Shown here: one piece after another, positions 28,101-39,300 of the stretch
Numbering within the stretch: position 1 is the stretch's first letter
Layout of the letters: every line of letters begins with the position of its first letter
DNA from: Monosporascus cannonballus
Taxonomy: Eukaryota; Ascomycota; Sordariomycetes; Xylariales
Length of the DNA: 64,000 nucleotides
Direction: 5' to 3'
Assembly (NCBI GenBank): GCA_004154925.1
Contig: QJNS01000116.1
Span: 62,001 to 126,000, forward strand
Translations under genes and position numbers: made by a program
The notes under the pieces: generated by a model
The model's database searches: none
Seen by the model: the letters and a program-made list of their open reading frames with translations, nothing else
What the model was told of the DNA's origin: nothing

Positions 28101-31100
28101 TTAAATAATAAGGTTTTAAAATTACGAAATAAATATCCTTTATATTACAAATTTAATTGGCGTATATTTCTTTAAAAAACCGTATAATTTAAACTATTAA
28201 CGCTTTTTGAGAATTTATGATTTATAATAATTTGCATAATATAAATAATATTAGAAATATAATAATCTTATAATCTTAAATAGGAAAGATATAAAACCAC
28301 ATTATATTTTATAATATATATTATATGGACGTTAATTTTATAATATTAAGCAAAAAAAGAAATTCGTAATTATACCTAATTAACTGCTAAATAAATAATT
28401 TTATTTAAAAAATAAATTTTCAAATACCGCGATATATTCGGTATAAATATTAAGGAATTTGGCGGTTACCCGGAATTTCCGATTATTATTATATTTATAT
28501 AGGATTTTGATATAAAGGAATTTTTAAAATTAGCCGAGGACCTAGTAACGCCAATAAAGGGAAAATGCGGCAAAGGAAAAAAAGCTAAATCCGGCCGTTA
28601 ACATTTATTAAGTAAACCAAAAAGCTTTAATTTGAAAGAAAAATAATTATTAAAGTTTTTAACAAAATAATAATAAGGTATATAAACGGCTTTAAAAAAT
28701 ATTAATCAAAACCGTACACCGACAGATATTAATTTTAATTGCAGGAAAATAAAGTTATAAAACGTAATTAATAAGAATTTTTTACAAACCTCAGATTTTA
28801 AACGTTTCGAATTAATATTTAAAAAAAACGGACGCCGAAATATCTATACCAATAACGAAAAAAGAATTTTTTTGATATTAGCGAAGAATTATCTATATTA
28901 TTTATTTACTTGCATAATCGATCCTTTACCGCAGTTATTCGACCCGAATTAAAATACCTTAAAACTTGGAAAAAATAAAATTATTTTAAAAATTAATATA
29001 ACAAATTCGAAAGAAAAGACCAGAAAATAAGATTTAAAAATTTTTAATTTAATGTCCTAAATTAAGGATTATAAGTGACAAAATTAATTTATTAATAATT
29101 ACGATAAATTATAATTCGAATTACGTAATACAGAATTCCGTTAATTTTCTTAATTAAAAGAATTTATTATATATTTATTACGATTTATAATTATTTCTAA
29201 TTAAAACGAATTAATATCTTATATAAAGTTTAACAAATTTAACATTAATAGAAATAATACATTTAAGAAATAAATGATATATTAATAATTTTAATTAATA
29301 TTATGTAAATATTTATAATTATTGAGTTTTACGACCGTAACGCCGTGTCGAAATTAAACGTATTTTTTATTATTAGCTTTAATTAAACTTGATAAAATTT
29401 CGTTTTTTATTTTTAACTTAATATTACGATCATTTTTTAATTTGTTATTAATATTATTATTTGATAAATACCGTTTATTTTTAACGTATAATATTTTAAT
29501 TTCGATAAGAATTATTATTAATTTTTTCCGATATATTATTTATAACGTTAAATTGTAAATTATTACGTTTTAACGATGCCGGGATTTCCGTTAAAGATAT
29601 AAAAATAAACGAATTATGCGAATATAAATATAATAACGAAAACGGGGCTAAAAAATCAAAGTTATTTAGGAATAATAAGTTTTGCGCCAACATTAGAAAT
29701 AAAAAGAATAAAATAAATGTTTAATTAAAAATACTTAACATATTATAAATTATATATATAAATATAAACGTTATTATAATTAACATTATAATTCCAAATC
29801 GCAAATATATATAAGTTATATGCCGGTTTAATATTTAAATTATTAGGAATATTATTAAATCGTTAATTATTAATTTAAACCGAATAATCGTATACGGTAT
29901 ATTTTAATTAAAACGGAATATTATTTAAAACGACTTTATAATTTTTTCGGATATTTATTAAATTTATAATATAATAATAATCTGTAACTTATATAATTTA
30001 GATTATAATATAAAAAATATAATACCGTTATTTCCGATTAAATAAATTTTACCGTTTGCGACTATTTATTTATACTTTTTATAAAATCCAAAATATACTT
30101 TTTTTCGTATAGTATATATAATATAAAAAATAAACGGTTTTTAAAATATCTTAATATTATTATTTCTCGAAACCGAAAACCGCCTAAATTAATTGAATTA
30201 TATTTTAAATTACATATAAACCTTTAGTTTCATTTAAATGTTTCGGAAATTTATTAAATAAAATTATTTACATTTAATAAAAATAAATGTTTATTTTATT
30301 TTTATTATTAAACGAAAATAAATATATAAAAAATAGTTTGTGTGCTCGTTATTTATATTTAAATTTTATTATTTCCTAAATAAACATTTTTATCGAACCG
30401 GTTTTTAATTATTTTTACATAAATATTTTCAAATTTAAAAAATCAAATATATAAAAAAAATTAAAAGTATATATGCTATAATAAAATCCAGCCGGAATTA
30501 AATTATTAAGGTTTTTTTTAATATAATAAGTTTTTTTTAAATATATTAAAATTATTGTATATATATATTTATTATTAAATAATGCGTATTATTAAAACTT
30601 TATTTTTATTCGGTACTGCAAATTACATTTATTTCATTTTGAAAATTTACCAATAATGTTTTGGCCGGTCGAAAATTAAAATTAAAATTTAATAATGATT
30701 TTTTATTTCAAATTTTTCGTAATAAATAATGTTCCATTTTTTTATTATTGAAAGCCATTATATCGTTTTTTATTACAACATTTATATTATTATAAATAAT
30801 ATAATTCTTAATTCATTAAATCTGAAATATTTTTATTATTTGAATTGTTTTCAAAGAATATTATTTAATTTTATATTTATTAAACATTCAATTAAATATA
30901 AATAATATAATTTATTTATAATTAATTATATGTAATTACTTATAATTATATTTTATTTGACCAAATTGTTATTATAAATCTTTAATCGAAAGAAATTATA
31001 ATGTATTTTATTATATTATTTAATTAATATTTAGGATATTTAAATTTAAATTAAGTAATATAATAAATATAACGATATAAATAAAATTATTTAATTACTT

Positions 31101-32639
31101 TAAGTTATTATATATGCGAATTTGCCTTTCGTAAAATATTTCGAAATTATGGAATTTAATAATTCTTTTATAAATTTTAATAAATACCCCCGGTTTATTA
31201 TGGTTTTAATTAAATAATTACAGACATTCATAATTCTGCCTTATTATTAATATAAATAATAATTTTAATAATAAATTATAAATTTTTAAATTAAATTAAA
31301 AAATATTATTTAATATTTCTAATATATTAATTATTATAAAATTTAAATACTTTTCATTTTAAAATTAATTTTTAAGTATAAAAAAATAATAATATCGATT
31401 TCGAAATAATTAAAATTAAAATATATGATTTTCGCCTTTTAATTATATTTAATTAAGTTATTAATTTAATAAAAATTATTATATTTCTTAATTTGTTTTA
31501 TAATATTATTTATAATAATAACATATATAAATTTTTATATGTCAATAAAAAAATTAAAAAATAAATTGCAAATAATAATATTTTTATATTCAAAATCTTT
31601 TTATTTTAATAATAAATATATTTCGTTAATAATAATTAAATTATATTATCGTTTAAACATAAAACGTAATATAATAATTTGGAATTAATTATTTAATATT
31701 TATCTATAATTAAAACTAAGATAATTATGTTATTTAGCAATTATATAGTTAAATATTGTTAAATTAAACTTTTTTATCTTTAAATAGATTAAAATAAAAA
31801 GAAAATATAAATTTATTAGTATAAAAATGCATTATTTCTTTATTAATTTAATTAATAATATCATTAAAATAATAATTAAATTAATTATTAATTAAAAAGT
31901 TTCAATAATTCAAGATTTTTCATAATTTATTTTAATAACGAAAAAATATTAAGTTTTTAGAAAACCAAATTATATATTATATTATTTTAATATTTTCGTA
32001 AAGTACGGCTTTTTTTATTAAATATAATACCTAATATATAACAAATAAATAAATAACGTAAAATTTCTAAAGGGTTATTAGCCATATACATAATATTAAT
32101 ATATAGGTTAATGACATTTATATCGGCAAGAAATTGGTAAAAATATCAGATAAAAATAAATTTTTACTTTAAAAAATTAAGTATTCGAAAACTTAAAATA
32201 TTTACTTAAAATTTTTAAATATATTATCCGTATTGAATTAATTAAAAAAATATATTTTAAACTTTATTATTAATAATTTTAAAAACTTATATATTATTAT
32301 TTTGGTTCATAAAGTATTATTATTATCGTATTAATCTAAAAAGTTAAAAGATTATAATATATATTAATCGGGATTTTAAGTTATTCTTTTAATATAATAA
32401 ATTTTATTTCGTATTAGTTAAAATCATTATTATATTATGAAATAAAAATTTTAATTTCATATTAAATTATACAAAATAAAATATTAAGAATTTCGTAATT
32501 AATATATATTATTAAAATTAATGTTTATAATTTCTGCAAAAGCATATAAAAACGTTTTAAATGGAACGAAAACATTATAATTTGTTATTAAACTTTATTT
32601 TAGAAATTTTATTATTTTTATAGGTATTATTTTTAAAAG
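25141..32639. other. Extremely AT-rich relic DNA, no gene recognised
   Basis: Long run of very AT-rich sequence. A plus-strand patch at about 28,460-28,620 reads EFLKLAEDLVTPIKGKCG and basic residues, and another at about 29,520-29,690 reads FNDAGISVKDIKINELCEY. Both are too short and too broken to identify. The minus-strand open frame 29496-29693 is the shadow of the latter. No LTR pair, inverted repeat or RNA gene could be picked out by eye. Confidence 0.4.
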
Positions 32640-32695
32640 AATTTAGCTGATATATTGGACCTCTGACAGATATTTCTTGATCAAAAGCTATAGCT

Positions 32696-32824
32696 ATGGC
32701 TACGGCTGCTACGCCGCAGGCGCAGCCACAACCTCCAAAATGGGTTCCTGATCAAGATGAGGTAATAGAACAGGACCTCATATATCTTGATAAGACGTCT
32801 CCAAACATCCAGAAAAGTAACTAG
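32696..32824 (+). CDS. Short ORF in a GC-richer islet, fragment of unknown origin
   Basis: The islet 32,640-32,930 has near-normal composition. It holds a 42-codon frame starting ATG GCT ACG GCT and rich in A, Q and P at the start (MATAATPQAQPQPPKWV), ending TAG. The start context and lack of RIP suggest the 5' end of a coding sequence carried by a mobile element or a displaced gene fragment. It is followed 22 bp later by the tRNA-like repeat copy 2. The family is unknown and the fragment may be non-functional. Confidence 0.25.
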   Translation: MATAATPQAQPQPPKWVPDQDEVIEQDLIYLDKTSPNIQKSN

Positions 32825-32846
32825 TTGCTAATATAGCCCAGAAGGG

Positions 32847-32900
32847 TTTGGAATTGCTGATCTTTTGGTCTTGTGGTTAGCGTCGCACTCTCGCTCATCT
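32847..32900 (+). repeat. Dispersed tRNA-like repeat, copy 2
   Basis: A 54-bp copy of the block at 7704-7757 with five differences. It has tcttgtggttagcgtcgcac, the better preserved version, and resembles a tRNA D-arm region. Confidence 0.5.
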
Positions 32901-33071
32901 CACATCAATTAGTGATCTATTATATAACTTACTTTATCTGGGTTTTTTTTAGCTATTTTTATTACCACTGTTCAAAACGCCTTTAGGCTACAAAGTCGTG
33001 GAATTTTTATTATAAATGTTTATAGCATTTAATAGCATAATATATAAAGAAAAAGTAAAATAAATATAACA

Positions 33072-33148
33072 AAAATAAAATAAATAAAATAAATAAATAA
33101 AATAAATAAAATAAATAAAATAAATAAAATAAATAAAATAAATAAAAA
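33072..33148. repeat. TAAATAAAA microsatellite
   Basis: Tandem taaataaaa units, eight or so with small length variation. It lies about 230 bp before the composition switches to balanced GC, so it sits close to the edge of the gene island. Confidence 0.9.
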
Positions 33149-33651
33149 AATTAACTAAAAATTATATTTATGGTGTATATTATATCGTATAATAATTTTG
33201 TATATATTTAGTTTATTTTAGAAAATATGGCTTGAATTTAAATATATTTTACATCACTTAAAACATCAAATTATTTAACTAAATATATATAATTATAATG
33301 TTACTTTACTAGTCAATATTTGGACGTTTTTGCGTATTTTAATAAAAAGTAAAATTTCTTATTTTTCCCAGAGCAAAGTTGAGTAACTTCGAAGACGTTG
33401 GTGAACAAGCTAGGCCTGAACTAGCCGAGGTAAGCATTTACCGCCTTATTGCCAATCAAATTAGGTGGACTTTCGTGACAGACTGCATCCATTGCTGGCA
33501 CTACATGCAAGCAACATCCTTTCACCAAGTGAAGTCCATAGAAATTCCGCCAAACCGGGATACTGAACAAAACATTCGCACGGGCGATTGCTTTGCTCCC
33601 TCTAGCGCTACCCTTTTCTATCTCGGTCTAGGCTAGGCAACATTTCCCTCC
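33149..33651 (+). promoter_or_regulatory. Island edge and upstream region of the phosphoesterase gene
   Basis: AT-rich DNA changes to balanced GC at about 33,365-33,380. The 270 bp before the ATG at 33,652 are presumably leader and promoter of the phosphoesterase gene. An 85-codon open frame here (33379-33636) starts with TTG and has no recognisable protein features, so I do not call it a gene. There is no clear TATA box in the GC-balanced part; the AT-rich edge may supply one. Confidence 0.4.
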
Positions 33652-34569
33652 ATGTATCCCTCAATTGAGCTCCTCATCCTCTCTGACCTCCACCTCGAAA
33701 CCCCCTCCACACGTCCTAGATATTTCGAACATACCATCCCTCCATCATGTCCATATTTAGCTCTCTTAGGGGACATCGGGTTGGCGTCCGACGCCCGCCT
33801 TTTTGAATTCCTCTCGCAGCAACTCAAGCAATTCGAAATTGTCTTTTTCGTAATGGGGAACCATGAAGCGTACGACACCAGCTACACCACAGCCAAATCA
33901 GCATTCCACTCATTCTCGCAAAGCATTTCCCAGCGCCGCACGTCCGACCCATCATTGGGCTGCTTCATATTCTTTGACCAGACACGATTCGACATCAGTC
34001 GTGATGTAACTATCTTAGGTTGCACGCTATTCTCCGCTATATCTCCCGAGCAAGCGCAATCTGTGCAACTATTCGTCAGCGACTTTGAGCGGGTGGAAGG
34101 TTGGACTGTGGAGGACCATAACGCTGCCCATGCCTCTGACCTCGCTTGGCTGAATGACCAGGTTCTGCAGATTAGCAAGTCGGAACCGCACAGGAATATT
34201 ATCATATTCACGCATTACAGCCCTACAACTTCCCCTGAAGCGAACCATCCGAGTCATCTGAAAGATGCGTATGGTGTGCGTTCGGCGTTTACGACTGATC
34301 TCTCTGCTGAGCTCTGCTGGACCGCACCAGCGGTGAAGTTATGGGCGTTTGGGCATACACATTTTAATTGCGATTTCGTTGACGAGAGGACCGGGAAGAG
34401 GGTGCTGACAAATCAGAGAGGCTACGGGAGGTCTGATGCCGAGGGGTTTAGTATGGAGAAAGTCGTGGTGGGAGTTCAAAAAGGAGTCGCGCGAAGTGGC
34501 GAGGACGAAACAGAAGAGAAGCGCCTGGTGCCGAGTAAGAGTAAGAGGACGAATTGCGTAGTCAGCTGA
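33652..34569 (+). CDS. Calcineurin-like metallophosphoesterase
   Basis: A single-exon gene of 305 codons. The protein has the complete two-metal phosphoesterase signature in order: DLH (Asp12, His14), GDIG (Asp41), GNHE (Asn70, His71, Glu72), THYSPT (His188) and GHTH (His235, His237). These residues bind the metal pair that hydrolyses phosphate esters in this fold. Length and motif spacing fit a family of short, soluble fungal calcineurin-like phosphoesterases; the substrate is unknown. The ATG at 33,652 is the first that includes the whole fold. The C-terminal 40 residues are charged and end in a basic stretch followed by CVVS, which fits a CaaX prenylation box, so membrane attachment is possible. 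There is no signal peptide. The frame has no RIP stops and codon use is ordinary, in contrast to the DNA 300 bp upstream. It is probably an active gene. Confidence 0.85.
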   Translation: MYPSIELLILSDLHLETPSTRPRYFEHTIPPSCPYLALLGDIGLASDARLFEFLSQQLKQFEIVFFVMGNHEAYDTSYTTAKSAFHSFSQSISQRRTSDPSLGCFIFFDQTRFDISRDVTILGCTLFSAISPEQAQSVQLFVSDFERVEGWTVEDHNAAHASDLAWLNDQVLQISKSEPHRNIIIFTHYSPTTSPEANHPSHLKDAYGVRSAFTTDLSAELCWTAPAVKLWAFGHTHFNCDFVDERTGKRVLTNQRGYGRSDAEGFSMEKVVVGVQKGVARSGEDETEEKRLVPSKSKRTNCVVS

Positions 34570-36382
34570 TTGCGCAACTGATGAAGTTCAAGTCGAGTAG
34601 AAGCTATAGACCGTATGACACATTACGCATCGAACCCTCCAGTATAAAAAACACAGTACAACCAGCCTCCACCCTCCCCTCTCCCCACCCCTTAATGACT
34701 CCTCTCCTTCCCCCCAACACCAGTGCCCGCCCCCCGGCCCCCGATTGCCCTAAAAGCCCGCGCAGACACCGCTTCCCGATTCAACGGCCTGCTGGGTGGC
34801 TGCGTTGCCATGCTGAAGATGGGGCCTCAGAGATTAAGCGCACAGGTTATGTAGGCGGCGGCCCCGACGAGAAGGAGGGAAATGAAGTAGAAATAATCGC
34901 AAAAGACTTTTTGGGGGTTGGAGACGGTGTTGCTGTTGTTTAAGAGGCGGGACCTTATAGATGGAGATGGTATTTGCCATGGTTCTGTCTCTGTTCACAT
35001 TCTTATAGTAAAAGCGATCCTGACCTTCTCCATCACAGGCAATTCCTAGTACTACCTTGGCCTGGTTTGAAGGGAACGGCGGGCAGGGCAGCCCCTCGCC
35101 TATGGACCCAAATATGAGAGTTCACCGCGAGATATGGATGGCCGTTCTGGCTCCCACCATACTTGGTACATGTACTTTGTCTTGTCCGAGTGGTGGCAAA
35201 AGGAAGACGGGAGCCAACGATGCAACAAGGCTTGTTAATTAGGTGATAGAGTCCAACCAAGAAGATATTCTCCAGCCCAACCTGGCTTGGCGATAATGGA
35301 TACAATGTTAAACAATTCGAATATTTAAGAAGTGCTACGTGGGGCTGATTCCAAGCATACCTAGCGACCGCCAGAGATCAGTCTTATAATAATATGGCCT
35401 CTCTGTGTTCGTCCAATCCACATTCCGACACCCAGGATAATAATGGCCAGGGCATGAGAATACCTTCACACAAAGGTTTTCCGACGTCTGGAATTTCCAC
35501 AGGGCCTTCCCCGATTTCTTCGGCACCCTTTGGTGTCCAGGTAACTCAGGACCATGGTGCGGTGAGGGCACATATAGAGATTCGTATAGGGTTGTGTGGT
35601 ACGCGTTGATGATGGGAGAACGAAGTTGGGGAGCGCTTGGTCAAGCTGAAATTAACTACTACTGCTGGATAAGGACACGCATTATCCAAGGCAAGATATT
35701 ATCATTAGATAAAACGAGCGAGAACGGTAAGTTCGATAAAGGACGAAGAACTGCATACCTTATTTCCCCCCTTTTTGTTTAGTCCGGCGGTGTGTGTGCG
35801 ACGAGTACTGGCTCAGCTTAGGGCATTAGCTATATTGTTGAATTCGACCATTATCCCAGAGTACACAAGGGATGGTCTCAAGGCTAGGCTGATGGGAAAA
35901 GGGAAAGGAACATGAAGCCTTGGGAAATGATAGCCTGGTTAAGCTCATGCTCTATGGGGCTATAGCAAGCTCTCTCTCTATATATATAGATATACATCGA
36001 GTACTGGAACAGTTGTTCCGTGCCGACGGTCCCATCCGTCTCATGGCTCTTCGTTCTGCAACAGATGGTACAGCACAAGGTCCTTCTTTCGTTAATTACG
36101 TTGAATTTAAAGAAAAGAAGTATATCATACTTTACGATAGATGAGCAACGTGTCACTCTATGACATGGTGCTGATTTGGCAGGTACGCCCCTGTAACCCA
36201 TGAGCATACACCGTTTCAAAGTAAAATGCAGTCGCAGTTACCTCAGCGTACCGTGGTGGTCGAATAAGTAGAACTCGGCTATCCCACCCGACTTCCTCAA
36301 AAACCCAAACAACCCCGTACCTGCTGCGTCCACACAGACGGGAGTAATACATCCATCCAACCACGACCCAACACTCACCCCC
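34570..36382. other. Coding-like but unresolved stretch between two genes
   Basis: Balanced GC, with pieces that look like protein on both strands. On plus, 35071-35238 ends in a W/Y/C-rich peptide (HHTWYMYFVLSEWWQKEDG, then a Cys-containing end and TAA). Also on plus, 35444-35782 is open for 112 codons, aromatic- and Cys-rich (FFGTLWCPGNSGPWCGEG), with its first ATG only at 35,594. On minus, about 35,090-34,930 reads GIACDGEGQDRFYYKNVNRD and about 34,920-34,820 contains FCDYFYFISLLLVGAAAYI, a membrane-like segment. No combination with clear splice sites could be fixed by eye. It may hold a spliced secreted-protein gene on plus, a decayed gene on minus, or both. The remaining 35,790-36,380 shows nothing clear. 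Confidence 0.35.
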
Positions 36383-39300
36383 TCACCAGCGCTCCCCAAC
36401 CATCCTCTTCCAGGTGCCTCTCCCGGCCAGCCTCCGCTGGGTGGCCCTCTTCCGGTTCAGCTCGGGAATCTCGTATCTGCTCCCGCGCTCGGCGCGCACC
36501 GTTTCCCAGAAGTCGTAGCCGCGCTCCCTGCGGCGCAGGCGGCGCGCCTCCGCCTGCTGCCTGGCGAGGCGGCGCCTGCGCGCGGCCCTCCTTCGCCTCG
36601 CGGGCTCTGGCCACAGGCGCGAGAGGGCCTCGCGGGCGCCCCCGGCCCCGCGGCGCAGGAGGCGGACGGCGGCCCTGACGAGGGCCTGCGCGCGGCCGCT
36701 GAAGGCGGCGACGAGGGACGCGGCGACGAGCAGGGCGCTGGCGGGCAGCGAGACGGCGCCGATGGTGCGCAGGCTCGGGAAGTTGTCGTCGGCGCCGCCC
36801 CACTCGGCCGTGTTCATGCCGAACAGGCTTGTGAAGAAGCTCAGCGGCAGGAAGATGACGGTGAAGGTCGTGAAGATCATGACCGAGAGGTTCTGCGAGC
36901 TCGCGAGCTCCGTCTGCAGGCGCGACCAGCGGACCTCGTCGACCTGCGCCTGCCGCTGCACCATCTCGAGGAGCTTCTCGTACTGATGGAGGGGAGAGGC
37001 ATTAGCATGTTGGTAACTCTGGGCGAATGATACTCGCGCCATTGAAGCTTGGGCGCGGGCGAGCACCTACATCCTTACGCGTGGTATCGACGCGATCGAT
37101 CATGTCCTTCGTCTGCCTTTTGTACTCTTCGAGCCGCTCGAGAGCCTCACGGAGGAACGCCCTGCCGTTCACCGTCAGGTCGCGGAGCGCTGGGGAGTCG
37201 TACCGGCCTTTCATAGTCTCGATGATGGCATGCTGCTCGGCGAACAAGTTGCGCATGGTATTGAGCTCGTCATCCATGTCGCGCAACTCGAGCAGCGCCG
37301 ACGTGTGCTCGCGGTTCTCGCGCTCCGCCTGCTCCAGTTCCTGCTGGTGCCGCCGCTTGATGCTCGCCGAGGTGTTGTCCTCAAGGTCCGACCCAGACGA
37401 CTCGTCCGACATCTTGCCCCGGAAAGTCTGCATTCGGAATCCCTTCAGCGAGGATGTCATCCTCTCGCTCTGCTTGCCAATTAGCCACAGTCCTCGCTTC
37501 ACGTTCTACTAGGTAAAAGATAGACGTACCAGAACCCCAATCGCCTCCTCGAAGATCCGGAAGATCTCCAGGTCCGAATGGGACGTTCGATCCAAGAGCA
37601 CTGTAACCGCATGCAGGACAACGAATGCGGCCAGATCAAGTGCGTTTTCGCATCGGCCCGTCAGATCGCCATTCAGCTCGTTGTACACACTGTTCCGTAG
37701 ATCAGCTTGCTGGAACATGGGCCCCTCCGTTGGGTAAGATTCGCGCTTCGGAAAAAACGTTGTCAGAGTCGCTGCATCAGTGTTAGCCTGTCTATCGGTT
37801 TCGGTTGAGGAGACGCACTGGTGTCGATGGCCCAGAGCCACAGCTGATCAACCATCAGGACGTTTCCATCGAGTATATCCGATTCTAGGTCCTCCTCGCT
37901 CTCGTATTTATTACTCGCCGCCTCCGACATCATTGGAGTCTCAGCGGATCTCGGAAACGGGCTAGCGGACGAGAAGGCCGCCGACTGTTCCCCTCCGGCG
38001 CCCGTATCATACATGTCCTGCTTATTCTTCGACGGCGGAGTAACCCTCTCTTTTGTCAGTTTATACAGCATCTGGTCATCGTCTCTAGCGTATGTGTCCT
38101 GGAGGGAAGGGTAGCCGTATTGGTCCAGAGTTCTGCGCGCATTAAACGGGAGATCGTGGCCAATGTACTCCCATATGACCCGCGATTCCAGAGACTCGAG
38201 TTCTGCGATATCCCTCGGAACAGGTCTCGCTCTAGCATGCGCCATTCTACGCTTGATTACAGCCCGACGCCGGACTATGTTCAAGTAGGTATCGAAATTC
38301 AAATAGGGTAGATACAAATACAGATGATTCGGCGATATGCCGGGGCTTCGGCTTCCTGAACCTGTAGGGGACGGCGAAGGGCGGGGCGAGTCTCTCGAAC
38401 GTCAGTGGAATCTCTTAACCGCTTTAAGTCCCCCAGGGCAGAGCGCTTACTGGATTCAGCCGACACAAAGTCGCAGCCGGGCTTAACATAAGAGGCATGC
38501 ATATTCGCATGCCGTCCCTGCACATGCCTCTGCCCCCAGACATCGTTGCCTAGCAGTTTCGAGTAGTTCTGATGGTTCGTCTCCGAGAGGGTATCAAAGA
38601 TCCTCTATTTCTGATCAGCGCACCACCTCTCCTATACGATTCTTCCGACTGACCTTTACCCAGTGCGCTACAACGTGAGGAGTCAGTAATTGTTCACCCT
38701 AGTCAATCACGCAAGGCTTACGGTTGTTGAAGGGTAAGTGAATCCACATGAACTTGCGCCGCGTTGGATCCGGTCGGGAGAAACCGGCTATAAATTCTTG
38801 CAGCGCAGACGCGTTGCTAAGGCCCTCGTTCCGGTCCTTGACAGCCAAAGCATGATCCTTCCTGTTGATACCAGGTAATGCGTCACGGTCTCTGGCAGCA
38901 TCGCGCTCTCGTGCGTCGCCTGTGGTCCTTGGCGATATCTCGCTCTCGCCTGGATCGGATGCCGTCCCGGAGACCCCATCGCTGCCCGCGCCGCTGCTAC
39001 TTTGACTCGATGGACGATGGAATCCCGGCGTTGATAAGGAAGGAACCGTTAGACCTCGGCTCCGCCTTGGGGCGGAGGCGGGTGGCGGCTCAGATGCCGT
39101 GCCGGTTACCTGCGACCGCGGGGGGTGAGAAGTCACTACGATCTCGGGGGATTGGGTATTGCTGCGTTCGCGAGGGCTCTGGGGGGGGCTATCATGGTGG
39201 CCAAATATCCTGTGGCCAATTTCTTGGACGCCGGTCAATATGCCTAGGGCCCCGGAGGCGTCGATTCCGCGCGATGATGTACCGCCTTTTGAGGGCCGTA

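Noticed and set aside
33072..33148. CRISPR-like or telomere-like array
   Set aside because: The units are contiguous low-complexity TAAATAAAA without spacers, and the sequence is not TTAGGG.
1..33350. A regional centromere
   Set aside because: The length and AT content would allow it, but the sequence is explained by mutated transposons, and nothing in the bases alone shows a centromere. CENP-A mapping would be needed.
33379..33636. 85-codon plus-strand open frame before the phosphoesterase
   Set aside because: It starts with TTG, has no motif, and lies where the leader and promoter of the next gene should be.
33633..34257. Three minus-strand open frames over the phosphoesterase
   Set aside because: Shadows of the plus-strand gene, which has all catalytic motifs.
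36375..36803. 142-codon Arg/Pro/Ala-rich minus frame
   Set aside because: Shifted-frame shadow of the CorA exon; the GC-rich Arg codons stay open in more than one frame.
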